Positions 34,647 to 43,782 are shown, counted from the first letter of the stretch. The stretch is 64,000 bases of DNA from an uncultured Cryomorphaceae bacterium (GCA_937120475.1 CAKZJV010000007.1:62001-126000); one strand, 5' to 3'. The notes: generated by a model from the sequence alone, not told the origin. Numbers and translations are program-made.

Positions 34647-35402
34647 ATGAATGCCTCTGTGCAGCACCCGATAATTATAGCTCTTTGGAGTGGTCCGCGT
34701 AATGTTTCCACTGCGTTGATGTATTCCTTCGCGCAGCGAAGAGATACGAAAGTGTTGGATGAACCTTTATTCGGCCATTTTTTGAAACATACCGGGGTTT
34801 GGCGTCCTTCACGGGAAGAGGCATTGGCCACGATGGAATCCCGCGCAGAAGTTTTACTGACTCAGTTTTCCCAGCCAGCGGATCGGTCTTTTTTATTTTT
34901 AAAAAACATGGCTAATCATCTGGAGGGTTTACCGATGGATATAAGCTTGAACTATCGTAATGTGATTTTGACCCGGCATCCGGCCAAAGTGCTTAGTAGC
35001 TACGTTCAACAGGTGGAAAACCCCACTGAACTGGATTTATGCTACCGCCATCAACTGGAACTGCTGGATTATCTGGTACAAAATCAGCAAACCTTTTTTG
35101 TAATGGATTCTGACCAGCTCCTGCAAAACCCGGAATCTATGTTACGTGATATGTGTTCTGGCCTTAAAGTACCTTTTGATCAGGCTATGCTAAGCTGGCC
35201 GGCCGAACCACGACCCGAGGACGGTATTTGGGCCAAGTACTGGTACGCTAACGTTCATAAGAGTACGGGCTTCCATAAACCGGACACGCATAAAGAATAT
35301 ACGGTGCCTGGGCATTTGCAGGAACTTTTATCTTCCAGCCTGGAGTATTACCAAAAAATCAAAGAATATGAGCAAATACAACCTACCCGATTCGCGGAAT
35401 GA
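34647..35402 (+). CDS. sulfotransferase-like P-loop protein
   Basis: About 251 residues from ATG at 34647; a TTG nine bases earlier is less likely. The N-terminal PAPS-loop-like motif ALWSGPRNVSTALMYSFAQR and the later RNVILTRHPAKVLSSYV segment match the sulfotransferase-like family. It overlaps the next gene, a class-IV aminotransferase-like protein, by 35 bases. Plants have single proteins that appear to join these two domains (recollection), so the pair probably acts on one metabolite. The acceptor is unknown. Confidence 0.75.
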   Translation: MNASVQHPIIIALWSGPRNVSTALMYSFAQRRDTKVLDEPLFGHFLKHTGVWRPSREEALATMESRAEVLLTQFSQPADRSFLFLKNMANHLEGLPMDISLNYRNVILTRHPAKVLSSYVQQVENPTELDLCYRHQLELLDYLVQNQQTFFVMDSDQLLQNPESMLRDMCSGLKVPFDQAMLSWPAEPRPEDGIWAKYWYANVHKSTGFHKPDTHKEYTVPGHLQELLSSSLEYYQKIKEYEQIQPTRFAE

Positions 35403-36267
35403 AAACACCTATGTATATGTTAATGGCCTCGTAAAAAGAGAAGCAGCTGCTATTTCACCCCTTGATAGTGTGGTACAAGGTGGCGATGCGGTATGGGAAG
35501 GCTTACGGGTTTATAAAGGCAAAATTTTTCAACTGGAGGAGCACCTGGACCGGCTTTTTGCTTCCGCTCATATTTTGTGTTTTGAAAATATTCCTTCAAG
35601 AGAGGAAGTGAAGAAAGCCATTGGTGACACCTTGCGTAAAAACAATATGACCGATGGTGTACACATCCGTCTTACCCTGACCCGGGGAAAGAAAACCACT
35701 AGCGGCATGAACCCTAAACTCAATACGCTGGGATGCACCCTAATTGTACTGCCAGAATATAAAGGCTTTGTGTATGGCGAAGATGGTTTGAAACTGGTTA
35801 CTTCAAGCGTTCGCAGAAATCCACCGTTTGTCCTGGATTCCAAAATCCATCACAACAATTTGTTGAATAACATCCTCGCCAAAATAGAAGGTAACAATGC
35901 CGGGGCGGATGATGCTATTATGCTGGATGTGAACGGCTTTATTGCTGAAACCAACGCAACCAACATTTTTATAGTGAAGTCCGGGAGACTGTTCACTCCT
36001 TTTGCAGAAGCCTGCCTGCCGGGCTTTACCCGTGCCAAGGTGATAGAACTGGCGCGGAAGCATGACATTCCTGTGCAGGAGAAAAACCTTAGTCTGGCGG
36101 AACTCTACACGGCTGATGAAGCCTTTACCACCGGTACCATGGGCGCATTAAGTTGGATTAAGGAAGCGGATGGCCGGATAATAGGTAAGGGTGAAAAAGG
36201 GGAGATGGTGAAGCGTTTGCAGGAGTTGTATGCCGAGGCGGTGGAGCGGGAGGCGGTGATGTTTTAA
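35368..36267 (+). CDS. class-IV aminotransferase-like protein (BCAT-like)
   Basis: A 299-residue PLP-fold type IV protein related to branched-chain aminotransferase/ADC lyase. Features: VYVNGLVKREAAAISPLDSV at the N-terminus, GGDAVWEGLRVYKGKIFQLEEHL, the Schiff-base Lys region DSKIHHNNLLNNI, a phosphate-binding segment NGFIAETNATNIFIV, and the C-terminal FTTGTMGALSW. It starts within the sulfotransferase-like gene. It could be ilvE-like, but the context suggests a distinct substrate. Confidence 0.85.
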   Translation: MSKYNLPDSRNENTYVYVNGLVKREAAAISPLDSVVQGGDAVWEGLRVYKGKIFQLEEHLDRLFASAHILCFENIPSREEVKKAIGDTLRKNNMTDGVHIRLTLTRGKKTTSGMNPKLNTLGCTLIVLPEYKGFVYGEDGLKLVTSSVRRNPPFVLDSKIHHNNLLNNILAKIEGNNAGADDAIMLDVNGFIAETNATNIFIVKSGRLFTPFAEACLPGFTRAKVIELARKHDIPVQEKNLSLAELYTADEAFTTGTMGALSWIKEADGRIIGKGEKGEMVKRLQELYAEAVEREAVMF

Positions 36268-36290
36268 GCTCGCAACTGCATTAATTAAAA

Positions 36291-37412
36291 TCAAATAATT
36301 CCCAAGCTACTTACAACCGAGCTTAAGATGGGCCCAAGTATAGATAAGCTGATCTTAAGGTTGGTAGCTGTGGAATGCTTTAAAAGCAGGATATCACTGA
36401 TCTGTGTAAGATCATCCTTGGTCAGTATATCCTTCTTTTTATCGTGGTCAGAGGCCGTACCCAAAGGGTTTTTGGCTTTGATGTCACCCAGTATTTTTCG
36501 GCCTTTCTGCTTCAGTTGAAAATACACCGGCAGGTAAATAAGCGCCAGGAATAGGGTAAAGCCCATGCTGTAAAGAAAAACAAATTCCTGTGGTGCGATC
36601 AATTCACCTATGCCGGGCAGGGCCTGGATGATCATTTCACGATTGAAAATAGCGGTAATTACGCCTCCACTAACCAATATAGCGAGTATCACTAGAAACA
36701 AATCCAACCATTTATTAAGTTCGTTAAATCGCTTCACAAGTTCTTTGGAGGTGGTGAATTTCTTCTCAATGGAGGGAATTACACTGTTCACCAGGTAAAT
36801 ACCACAGATCGCGAGAATCGAGGTGATATTGCTTAGGATCATTAAGTGCCTGCTTACGGAATTAGCTTCATTCAGTAGAATACCGAACGATTCCATAGCT
36901 GGAAAGAAACTAAGGAAGTAGGAGTGCTCTGAAAACCATTGGTTACCAAGCCAGAGCCCGCTGGAAAGGATTACAGCAAAACCCAGAATAAGGATGGACC
37001 ATAGAAAGCTGAATATGAGAGTAAACCAAGAGATTTGATATCGTCTCACGACCTTCTTCATGGCACTTAAAACCGGTATCATTAAAATCCATGAAAGTCC
37101 TACTAAAATGCAAATGAGGTAGAGCCACACCAGGAAACGGGTATGGTAATTAAAGAAAAGATCGGTGCTGAGGTCCAACCAAACTTCACCACGATGAGGA
37201 TCGGGGAGAGGGGTGTTGAGAGTGTCGGTCTGTATTTTTATGCGGTAGCAATTTACTTCCTTAAAAGACCTTTGCTGAATATCGGTAATAACGACTTCTT
37301 TGTTGTGAGCCATGTCAAAATTTATATGCTTGGATAGTAAGTATATCGAGAAAATTACACCGCCTAAGAATAGGATAACCATTACAAATGGTTGCCAGGC
37401 CTGGAATTTCAT
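36291..37412 (-). CDS. membrane protein, unknown function
   Basis: About 373 residues from ATG at 37412; a TTG at 37439 gives nine more residues. It has about six predicted transmembrane segments (near residues 9-27, 96-118, 135-160, 183-215, 240-262, 275-300) and a charged C-terminal region with KKDILTKDDL. The far C-terminus is hydrophobic. No family recognised. It is convergent with the aminotransferase gene (23-base gap). Confidence 0.65.
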   Translation of the reverse strand: MKFQAWQPFVMVILFLGGVIFSIYLLSKHINFDMAHNKEVVITDIQQRSFKEVNCYRIKIQTDTLNTPLPDPHRGEVWLDLSTDLFFNYHTRFLVWLYLICILVGLSWILMIPVLSAMKKVVRRYQISWFTLIFSFLWSILILGFAVILSSGLWLGNQWFSEHSYFLSFFPAMESFGILLNEANSVSRHLMILSNITSILAICGIYLVNSVIPSIEKKFTTSKELVKRFNELNKWLDLFLVILAILVSGGVITAIFNREMIIQALPGIGELIAPQEFVFLYSMGFTLFLALIYLPVYFQLKQKGRKILGDIKAKNPLGTASDHDKKKDILTKDDLTQISDILLLKHSTATNLKISLSILGPILSSVVSSLGII

Positions 37413-37556
37413 AAGAAAAAGGTTTGGGTTGACTCTCAAATATACCCAAAACTGGAGTAAAGAAAATTATAAAAACCGGTAATCCCGGGTAGAATATTTA
37501 TTACCCGCCAGCCGTTTTAACTCAGGGAATTCGAATCAACTTCAAAAAAACAACCT

Positions 37557-39029
37557 ATGAGAACCTGTTTTCTGCTTTTTGTGATTGGGGCAAGTCTTAT
37601 TCTAAATGCCCAGCGACCTGAATTTACTGTTCACTCCAATGGATTGATGTACAACGATACTACTATGGAACAGCTTCATTTCATTGTAGATTCGCTTAAC
37701 CTGAAGTTTAAAAGTTGTGAACTCCATAAAACGTTTAGGGCTAAATCTCAGGCCCTGGCACATCACATTTCCCTGAAAAAGGACCAGGTACAAGAAGCGC
37801 GGGAAGATATGAAACGGGGAATAAGCCCGGAAGCTTTTATTAAGAAGTATCCTAAAGCAGAAGTACAGCGTAACCTTTTGGTGGTACCCTACCGGTACAC
37901 GGCTTATGACGGTGAAAAGAAAATTGAGTTTAGTGAGGTTGCCTATGACGGTGGTTACGGTCGTGAAATTGAGATTAAGCACGAAGAGGGCGCATATAAC
38001 CAAAAACGAAAGAATAGTTGGTTGCTTAAATACTGGCCAGGCAGTGAGTACTCGGATGAGTCCGTATCCGCTTTCTATTTTGTAACAGAATTCAAACAGC
38101 CGGCTTTGCCCGAAACCTATGCACGTATGGTGCAGTATTCGGAGTGTATGGTAGATACCAATGCGCAGATTTTTTTTGAAGGTGCTGACAAAACGGGAGT
38201 GCGTTACAGGTTCCGTTTAAATTCTGCCGCGCAGGAGTTTATAGATTATGTGCATAACATGACGAACTACCCTACTATGGAGGTGAACATGGACAATTAC
38301 GAAGAGTATCACCAAAAATATGCAGAATGGGACTCTACCCGATGGGTTATGATTGAGGAAGAATTGCTTAAAGAGGAAGAATTTCAAAATCTGCTGACCG
38401 AGGCGGTCCGTATGTCTTTAGATAGTGGGGGTACAGATGATGAGTTTGAAGAATACGTTATGCGGTATCATTCCGCAGAGGCTGTTTTGCACATGAAACG
38501 AAGTCGCAGGGTAGTAGGTGGGTGCAGCCGGGATCAGGCCCCTCGTTATCACGCCCTTAAAATTGCGTTGTTATCCGCTGAGACCGTGAATTGGGAAACC
38601 TTTTTACGGGCCCATCTGGATATTATGAACGATCGCTTTGAGCGGGTATCAGACGGGAGTTATGCCTGGGGAGAACGAGGGACTTATATCCGCGAATTGG
38701 AAGAACTGGAAATAGACGTACAAAGTCTTTTGTTAGGTATATCCCTGCGGGTGGAGAACCCGGGGCAAAATCATTATTTCGGAAGCATTCACCGCATTGG
38801 CCGGGCCTTGGCGGAATCGCAAAACCGGGAGAAAATCGACAGTACCATGCTGGCGATGATCAGGGATAATGAGCTGGATGATTACAACCGTTTGTTGGCC
38901 TATTTTCTCTTTCTCAACTGCAACCACTATTTGGAAGATGAGGAGCTAAAAAGGCGTGGTAAAGAATCCCTGAAGCTGGCCATTGCAGAAATGCCGGAGT
39001 ATATGGTTTCACAACTGGAATTAGAGTAA
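37557..39029 (+). CDS. secreted protein, unknown function
   Basis: A 490-residue protein with a short signal peptide (MRTCFLLFVIGASLILNAQ). The rest is acidic and soluble, without T9SS or barrel features. Segments such as SWLLKYWPGSEYSDE and YAEWDSTRW are Trp-rich. It lies between a lone membrane protein gene and a two-component operon, both on the other strand. A hairpin (CGGGTA/TACCCG, 37486-37507) stands about 50 bases upstream. Family not recognised. Confidence 0.6.
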   Translation: MRTCFLLFVIGASLILNAQRPEFTVHSNGLMYNDTTMEQLHFIVDSLNLKFKSCELHKTFRAKSQALAHHISLKKDQVQEAREDMKRGISPEAFIKKYPKAEVQRNLLVVPYRYTAYDGEKKIEFSEVAYDGGYGREIEIKHEEGAYNQKRKNSWLLKYWPGSEYSDESVSAFYFVTEFKQPALPETYARMVQYSECMVDTNAQIFFEGADKTGVRYRFRLNSAAQEFIDYVHNMTNYPTMEVNMDNYEEYHQKYAEWDSTRWVMIEEELLKEEEFQNLLTEAVRMSLDSGGTDDEFEEYVMRYHSAEAVLHMKRSRRVVGGCSRDQAPRYHALKIALLSAETVNWETFLRAHLDIMNDRFERVSDGSYAWGERGTYIRELEELEIDVQSLLLGISLRVENPGQNHYFGSIHRIGRALAESQNREKIDSTMLAMIRDNELDDYNRLLAYFLFLNCNHYLEDEELKRRGKESLKLAIAEMPEYMVSQLELE

Positions 39030-39057
39030 AACCAGGCTTTCGGAGGTGGTTATCCAA

Positions 39058-39738
39058 TTAGGAGTTCAACTCTTCCAGTGAAACCAGTTTTTGATTGAGA
39101 GCGTAAAGCACCAAACCCACCCGTGATCTCACATCCAGTTTTTCAAAAAGCCGGGCGCGGTAACCGTCAATGGTTTTAACGCTCAAACACATAATATCGG
39201 CAATTTCCTTATAGGTGTATTCTGAGCAGGAGAGTTCGATAAAGCGGAGTTCTTGTTCATTGATCTCCTCCGTCATGCCGTTATGTCCACCTGGGCTTTG
39301 AATAACACTCACCAGTTTACCGGCAATGTATTCGCTGTGGTAATAGCCTTGCTTTACCACAGAATGGATAGCCTTTTTTAATTCTTCCGGTTCAATGTCT
39401 TTATTAAGGTAGCCATTGACACCGGCTTTCAGCATTTTAACCAGGGTGGTTTCATCGTCCATCATACTTAATGCGAGTATGGGAATATCGGGAAATCGCT
39501 GCCGGACTTCTATAGCGGTTTGGTAGCCATTCAGCACTGGCATGTGAATGTCTAGTATGACCAGGTCCAGGTCACTTTCGTTCTTGTACCACTTCAAAAA
39601 CTCTTGTCCGTGGCCAAAATCCTGCACTACTTTAAAAGATGGATCTACCTGGTGTACTAAGTTGGCCAAACCCTGCCTGAAAAGCTGGTGATCATCTACC
39701 AGGGCTATTTTTACCGGAGGGTTTGAGTGGATGGACAT
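39058..39738 (-). CDS. NarL/LuxR-family response regulator
   Basis: A 226-residue DNA-binding regulator. The receiver has the acidic pair in LVDDHQ, Asp63 in VILDIHMPVLNG and Lys in YLNKDIEPEE; the LuxR-type helix-turn-helix (residues about 168-215) reads SEYTYKEIADIMCLSVKTIDG. It overlaps the histidine kinase gene by 47 bases, so it is certainly co-transcribed with it. Confidence 0.93.
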   Translation of the reverse strand: MSIHSNPPVKIALVDDHQLFRQGLANLVHQVDPSFKVVQDFGHGQEFLKWYKNESDLDLVILDIHMPVLNGYQTAIEVRQRFPDIPILALSMMDDETTLVKMLKAGVNGYLNKDIEPEELKKAIHSVVKQGYYHSEYIAGKLVSVIQSPGGHNGMTEEINEQELRFIELSCSEYTYKEIADIMCLSVKTIDGYRARLFEKLDVRSRVGLVLYALNQKLVSLEELNS

Positions 39739-40510
39739 GATTTTGCAGTGGATAAATTACCTCAATAAAAGTACCTTTATTTTTTAAACTTTGGATATCA
39801 CATTTAGCTCCAATTATTTTACAACGGTCTCGTATAGTGTTTAATCCGTTACCCGGATTTTGATTCGGATTGAAACCCCGGCCATCATCCTGCACTTTTA
39901 ATACTAGGCTTTGCCCTGTATTATAAAGGTTGATTTTAGCGCTAACGGCTTCCGAGTGTTTCAAAATATTGTGGATCATTTCCTGGCTCATGCGGTAGAG
40001 GAAGAGGGCAATTTCCGGGCTTAGGGAAAGATTTTGTGTTTCATCATGAAACGCTATTTGAATAACACCGGTAGTGTTAACCCTGTCCAGGTCTTTACGG
40101 ATCATATCCGAAAGGTCAATCTTGGAAAGATCCTGGGCGTAGAGCTCATTGGTCAGTTGCCGCATATCCTGGATGAGGCGGGAGAGTAGTGTTTTGGATT
40201 CCTCCAGATATTGATTTTCACCTTGTATTTCTGCTTGCAGCAGGTTCATATTGATCTTGATCAGGGAAGCAATCTGTCCCAGGTTATCATGCAAGTCGCG
40301 GGCCACGCTATGCAGGGTTTCTTTGCGGATCTCAATTTCACTTTCCAAAAGAGCTTGTTGGAACTGCTGTCGCTCCAGGCGGAATTTGAGTTGGGCACGG
40401 GAGTAGAGGATGACAAAGAAAATGATGAAAACTGACAAGACTATAAAAAGTATAGTCCCTGCCATTAGAGGGATTACGAATCCATCATCTAGAAGTGCCC
40501 CTTCCTGCAT
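39692..40510 (-). CDS. NarX/DegS-type sensor histidine kinase
   Basis: A 272-residue kinase with one N-terminal transmembrane helix (residues 14-36), a coiled coil (40-70), a HisKA_3 dimerisation domain with His74 in RDLHDNLGQIASL, and a HATPase domain with DDGRGFNPN. It has no extracellular sensor domain, so the signal probably comes from the adjacent membrane protein (26-base overlap) or from inside the cell. Partner of the LuxR-type regulator. Confidence 0.9.
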   Translation of the reverse strand: MQEGALLDDGFVIPLMAGTILFIVLSVFIIFFVILYSRAQLKFRLERQQFQQALLESEIEIRKETLHSVARDLHDNLGQIASLIKINMNLLQAEIQGENQYLEESKTLLSRLIQDMRQLTNELYAQDLSKIDLSDMIRKDLDRVNTTGVIQIAFHDETQNLSLSPEIALFLYRMSQEMIHNILKHSEAVSAKINLYNTGQSLVLKVQDDGRGFNPNQNPGNGLNTIRDRCKIIGAKCDIQSLKNKGTFIEVIYPLQNHVHPLKPSGKNSPGR

Positions 40511-41228
40511 TTGCTAAAATTGTTACAAGGTATAGAGAATAAAAAACCATATTGGCTATCCAAATAATATAATAGCCCCATTCTGGTAGGGATTGTCCTA
40601 TTCTAAGTATATGGTTCAGTACTCCAAAAAAAAGAAAAGTTGTTGAAAAAAATATGATGTTTGCGGTTGCAAACCAAAAGTCTGGATGGTGTACAGGTGA
40701 TAAGATACTGGGGTTTTGAAGCATTTGATATAAGACAACAAGGGACGAGAAAATAATATAGATACTTAATGCCATAATTCCCTTCGAAGGGAACGTTATA
40801 AAATTTTTGCAATTAAATAAGAAAAATAAACCTAATGTTATTCCAGCTCCAATTATCATGTACTTTACCTTTTGATTTATTATTATATTTTTAAAGATTA
40901 GGGGATATAAACAAAATTGAAGTAATAGTATGATGTTGTATATCGGAAAGTTAGTCCCAGCATTGAAAGCATAAATCTTACCGATAATTTCAGCTATAAA
41001 AATAAAGGTAACTAATGCAACTAAATATTTATAGGGATTACTTAGACTAAAGAACTTGAGATACCCAATAATGATAGTGAGAGCTAGGAGTAGAATGTAG
41101 CAAGAAAACATCGAAGCATGTAAAGCTTCGATGTCTAAAGTATTTAAATCTACATTGTAGTATTCCGTTAACCATGATCGGAGGGACCTCCGGTTCTTTC
41201 CAATAGAGTATATAAGTTTGTAGGGCAT
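40485..41228 (-). CDS. multi-pass membrane protein, unknown function
   Basis: Six or so helices over the last 200 residues, for example FSCYILLLALTIIIGYL and IIFFSTTFLFFGVLNHI. DNA here is markedly AT-rich: bases 40861-40920 contain only 11 G/C of 60. ATG at 41228 makes a 61-base overlap with the upstream gene; the alternative ATG at 41111 (MFSCYILL) starts just before the first helix and inside a hairpin. It likely feeds the sensor kinase that overlaps its end. Possibly acquired DNA. Confidence 0.6.
   Translation of the reverse strand: MPYKLIYSIGKNRRSLRSWLTEYYNVDLNTLDIEALHASMFSCYILLLALTIIIGYLKFFSLSNPYKYLVALVTFIFIAEIIGKIYAFNAGTNFPIYNIILLLQFCLYPLIFKNIIINQKVKYMIIGAGITLGLFFLFNCKNFITFPSKGIMALSIYIIFSSLVVLYQMLQNPSILSPVHHPDFWFATANIIFFSTTFLFFGVLNHILRIGQSLPEWGYYIIWIANMVFYSLYLVTILANAGRGTSR
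41108..41134 (-). terminator. 10-bp hairpin at the gene junction (attenuator or terminator candidate)
   Basis: ACATCGAAGC (41108-41117) and GCTTCGATGT (41125-41134) are perfect inverted arms with a 7-base loop. On the minus strand it is followed by TTTTCTT and lies 34 bases after the stop of the 41168-41596 gene, so it looks like a weak intrinsic terminator; it also covers an alternative start of the membrane protein gene. It may be coding coincidence. Confidence 0.35.
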
Positions 41229-41596
41229 ATTTCAGGGCATGGTTGACAATAATCGAAGACGGGGGCAGATTGAATTTCTCTTGTTAGACTACCATCCTGA
41301 CCTTGAAATTTTACACCTGCAATAACGGTCGTTACGTCTTGGCCATTGCTGGTTTCTCTTACCGCAAAGATAAGTGCCACTTCATCAATGGATTCATCAG
41401 CGAGGATGCTTCTCAAATTATCTGCATCAACCATCAAAGCATTTAGACGTTTTCCAGATGGAGTTGGGATTCTGAAGAGGTGATCTAAATAGCGATTAAT
41501 CATGGGTTTGGCATCAGCCCATGTAAAAGTTTCTGTTGATTCGGGTTCAACGCTTCTAATCGCTTGACCTTCAAATTTTAATTCTGAGGCTTTCAT
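41168..41596 (-). CDS. hypothetical protein with C-terminal Cys cluster
   Basis: A 142-residue soluble protein. It has no signal peptide. Its last third carries DYCQPCPEICPTN, a C-x2-C-x3-C cluster that might bind metal. A minus-strand TAAATTTG (41622-41629) lies 26 bases before the ATG and could be its -7 element. It heads a four-gene minus-strand chain ending with a LuxR-type regulator. No family recognised. Confidence 0.55.
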   Translation of the reverse strand: MKASELKFEGQAIRSVEPESTETFTWADAKPMINRYLDHLFRIPTPSGKRLNALMVDADNLRSILADESIDEVALIFAVRETSNGQDVTTVIAGVKFQGQDGSLTREIQSAPVFDYCQPCPEICPTNLYTLLERTGGPSDHG

Positions 41597-41781
41597 TTAA
41601 AAAAAATTTTGATTAATGAGTCAAATTTAGCCAATACTAGGGCATGTTAAATGTAATTATTTGATATTCAGGAATACTCCTTATAGACATGAAGGTTTTT
41701 CCCAATGACTTGCAGGATATTTCCTCTTGAACGGCCATCTTTTTCAATAGACTTTTGATTTCCATTAAAATCAATGGTAAC

Positions 41782-42105
41782 ATGGAAAATCTAAAAGTAA
41801 TACCCCGTATTAAAGAAGTTAAGGTAAGTATCCTTAAGCCAAACCCACCGATACTCCAAATTGAAGCTCTGGGCGAGGTTAATTCCGGAGGCTGGACCCA
41901 AGGCACATTACTACCTTATGTATATATCGTTCCGCCAAAAGATGGTATTTACGAGTTTGATTTTGTAGCCCTTGCCCCAACCGGGCCTGCTACTAGAGCC
42001 CTGGAGGATATTGAAGCCAGCTATGACTGGCGTGACTTTCCGAAGGATCTTAAGGGTGTGCGTGTCCATGGAGCGGAAAACAGTAAGGAAACTCTAATTA
42101 AATAA
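41782..42105 (+). CDS. hypothetical protein
   Basis: About 107 residues from the ATG at 41782 (a TTG at 41755 is possible). It contains a well-formed beta-rich segment LPYVYIVPPKDGIYEFDFVA followed by APTG and DWRDFPKDLKGVRVHGAENS. No signal or membrane segment is present. It starts a plus-strand run with the next two genes. Family not recognised. Confidence 0.5.
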   Translation: MENLKVIPRIKEVKVSILKPNPPILQIEALGEVNSGGWTQGTLLPYVYIVPPKDGIYEFDFVALAPTGPATRALEDIEASYDWRDFPKDLKGVRVHGAENSKETLIK

Positions 42106-42116
42106 ATTCTATAATC

Positions 42117-42323
42117 ATGAAGTACGTAGTTATTTTAAGGGAAGAAGCAACCTCCTTGCTCATAGCCGATGAATATTTTGATGCTTGTCCCCCTTCAACA
42201 ATCTATTACAACAACACCGTTCACCACCCCAAAGTAGAGGATGTTGAAAATTGTGGTTCTGTAAAAGCAGTTCACTCCGTAACCGGTAAGTCTTTAACAG
42301 CAAAGGCGGTAGGTATAAAATAA
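42117..42323 (+). CDS. small hypothetical protein
   Basis: A 68-residue protein, no signal peptide, with two Cys. It lies 11 bases after the previous gene and 6 before the next, so it is probably co-transcribed. Nothing in it identifies a family; it may be a small partner protein. Confidence 0.45.
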   Translation: MKYVVILREEATSLLIADEYFDACPPSTIYYNNTVHHPKVEDVENCGSVKAVHSVTGKSLTAKAVGIK

Positions 42324-42329
42324 AAAGCT

Positions 42330-43709
42330 ATGAAAAAGTATACAATTTTAGCAATGCTCTGTCTGAGCCTGGTGGGTTATGGCCAAAGCACCAGGCTCTA
42401 CAAAAAGTTGAAAGACGTAATTCCGGTAACGAAGACTGACGAAGCTAATAAACTGGTACAAGTGACCATGCCAGAAGCTATTGTAAAGCCTCATTCAAAA
42501 ACAAGCAAACCCAGAAAGATATTCTTAACCGATCTGTCAGACCGGGGGCAGGCTGCTTACATTAAGGGCTATGGCACCACCATTGGCAGCGGGCAGGGTG
42601 AGGTTTTGCATAAGTTATTGTCCAAACCCTTGAAGGAAGTGATAAAGAAGAAACAATCGGTACACGAAGATTATACCTTTTATGACCTGCACCTGGAGTT
42701 TGATGTCCGCAATGTCCATAGCCCCATAGATGCCAATGACGGTAGAATAGGTCAACTACAGCTTAGCCTAGAATTGGATAACACTACAGATCTGGAATTT
42801 GTAGCTTTTAAAAATCTGAACACCCGCTACGAAATAGTGGATTTCGGTGATATAGAGGTATCCAGAACCCGCAATTTCTCTTTGAGTGCAGGGCTAGAGC
42901 TGGGGAGTACAGGGGCAACAGAACTGAATAATACTACAACGGGCGAAACAAGCTCATCCGATGCTTCAGCCACCCGGGGTATAAGCGGCACTTTTGGAAG
43001 CACAAAAACTATCAATGAAACCATAAGCCAGAAAAAGAGGGTTATTGCACAAATGGGTACCATGTCAGACGATGGGTTTTCAATTTTACAGCAAGGTGCA
43101 CCCGGGAAGGATTTGGAAGGAAAGGTGGTGGTAGATGCCGTGGTTCAGGTAAAACAAGCCATAACCAATAGTTTCTTTTGTTTCTCCAAGCTTTATGATG
43201 ATAGAGGTAATCCTACCGCCCAGGTAGGGGTAAAAATATTCCATTACTACGGCAGTTTGCCGCAACTAGACTCCATAGACGCTATTACGGCTACCCTGAA
43301 ATACAATTTTGAATACCGGAACATTCTTAATAAACAAGGAACAAAAACCGAACATCAATCCGATGATAAAATAGCTATACATATCCTGAATAATGGTGAG
43401 CTTGTACAGTCGGAGAAAGTCTTATTGAATAAAAAGGATTTCACCAATACTACCACCTATTACACTATTAATGAAAAACCTAGTAATCGGTTGTTTATAG
43501 ATTATTACGGTCATAAAATGGAGCTTAAATTAAAGACCATTGATGAAGCAGCTGAATTCCTGCTTTGGTTAAAGCGGACATCTTCCCTTAAGGTAGAAGA
43601 TCAGGCTTTATATTTCGGAAAAAATGAGAATTCAGCTGTGGCTCTTACCACATCCCAGCTTAATAAACTAGAACCCTTCCGGAACCAACTTAAGATGAAA
43701 AATGAATAA
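42330..43709 (+). CDS. exported protein with Ser/Thr-rich segment, unknown function
   Basis: A 459-residue protein with a signal peptide (residues 1-19, ending GYGQ). Residues about 190-235 are rich in Ser, Thr, Gly and Asn (TGATELNNTTTGETSSSDAS), a flexible or glycosylated linker. The flanking regions are beta-rich. No T9SS tail is seen. Third gene of the orphan set; family not recognised. Confidence 0.55.
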   Translation: MKKYTILAMLCLSLVGYGQSTRLYKKLKDVIPVTKTDEANKLVQVTMPEAIVKPHSKTSKPRKIFLTDLSDRGQAAYIKGYGTTIGSGQGEVLHKLLSKPLKEVIKKKQSVHEDYTFYDLHLEFDVRNVHSPIDANDGRIGQLQLSLELDNTTDLEFVAFKNLNTRYEIVDFGDIEVSRTRNFSLSAGLELGSTGATELNNTTTGETSSSDASATRGISGTFGSTKTINETISQKKRVIAQMGTMSDDGFSILQQGAPGKDLEGKVVVDAVVQVKQAITNSFFCFSKLYDDRGNPTAQVGVKIFHYYGSLPQLDSIDAITATLKYNFEYRNILNKQGTKTEHQSDDKIAIHILNNGELVQSEKVLLNKKDFTNTTTYYTINEKPSNRLFIDYYGHKMELKLKTIDEAAEFLLWLKRTSSLKVEDQALYFGKNENSAVALTTSQLNKLEPFRNQLKMKNE

Positions 43710-43782
43710 TTAATAATTAAAGGCTGTAGTTGCTTAGTTTATAGGAAAATAGCAACTTTAAAATACCAAACTCTCCCAAACC

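Noticed and set aside
41637-41906. 89-codon minus-strand frame overlapping the 41782 gene
   Set aside because: It overlaps the coding start of the plus gene, has no good start context, and its composition is that of antisense DNA.
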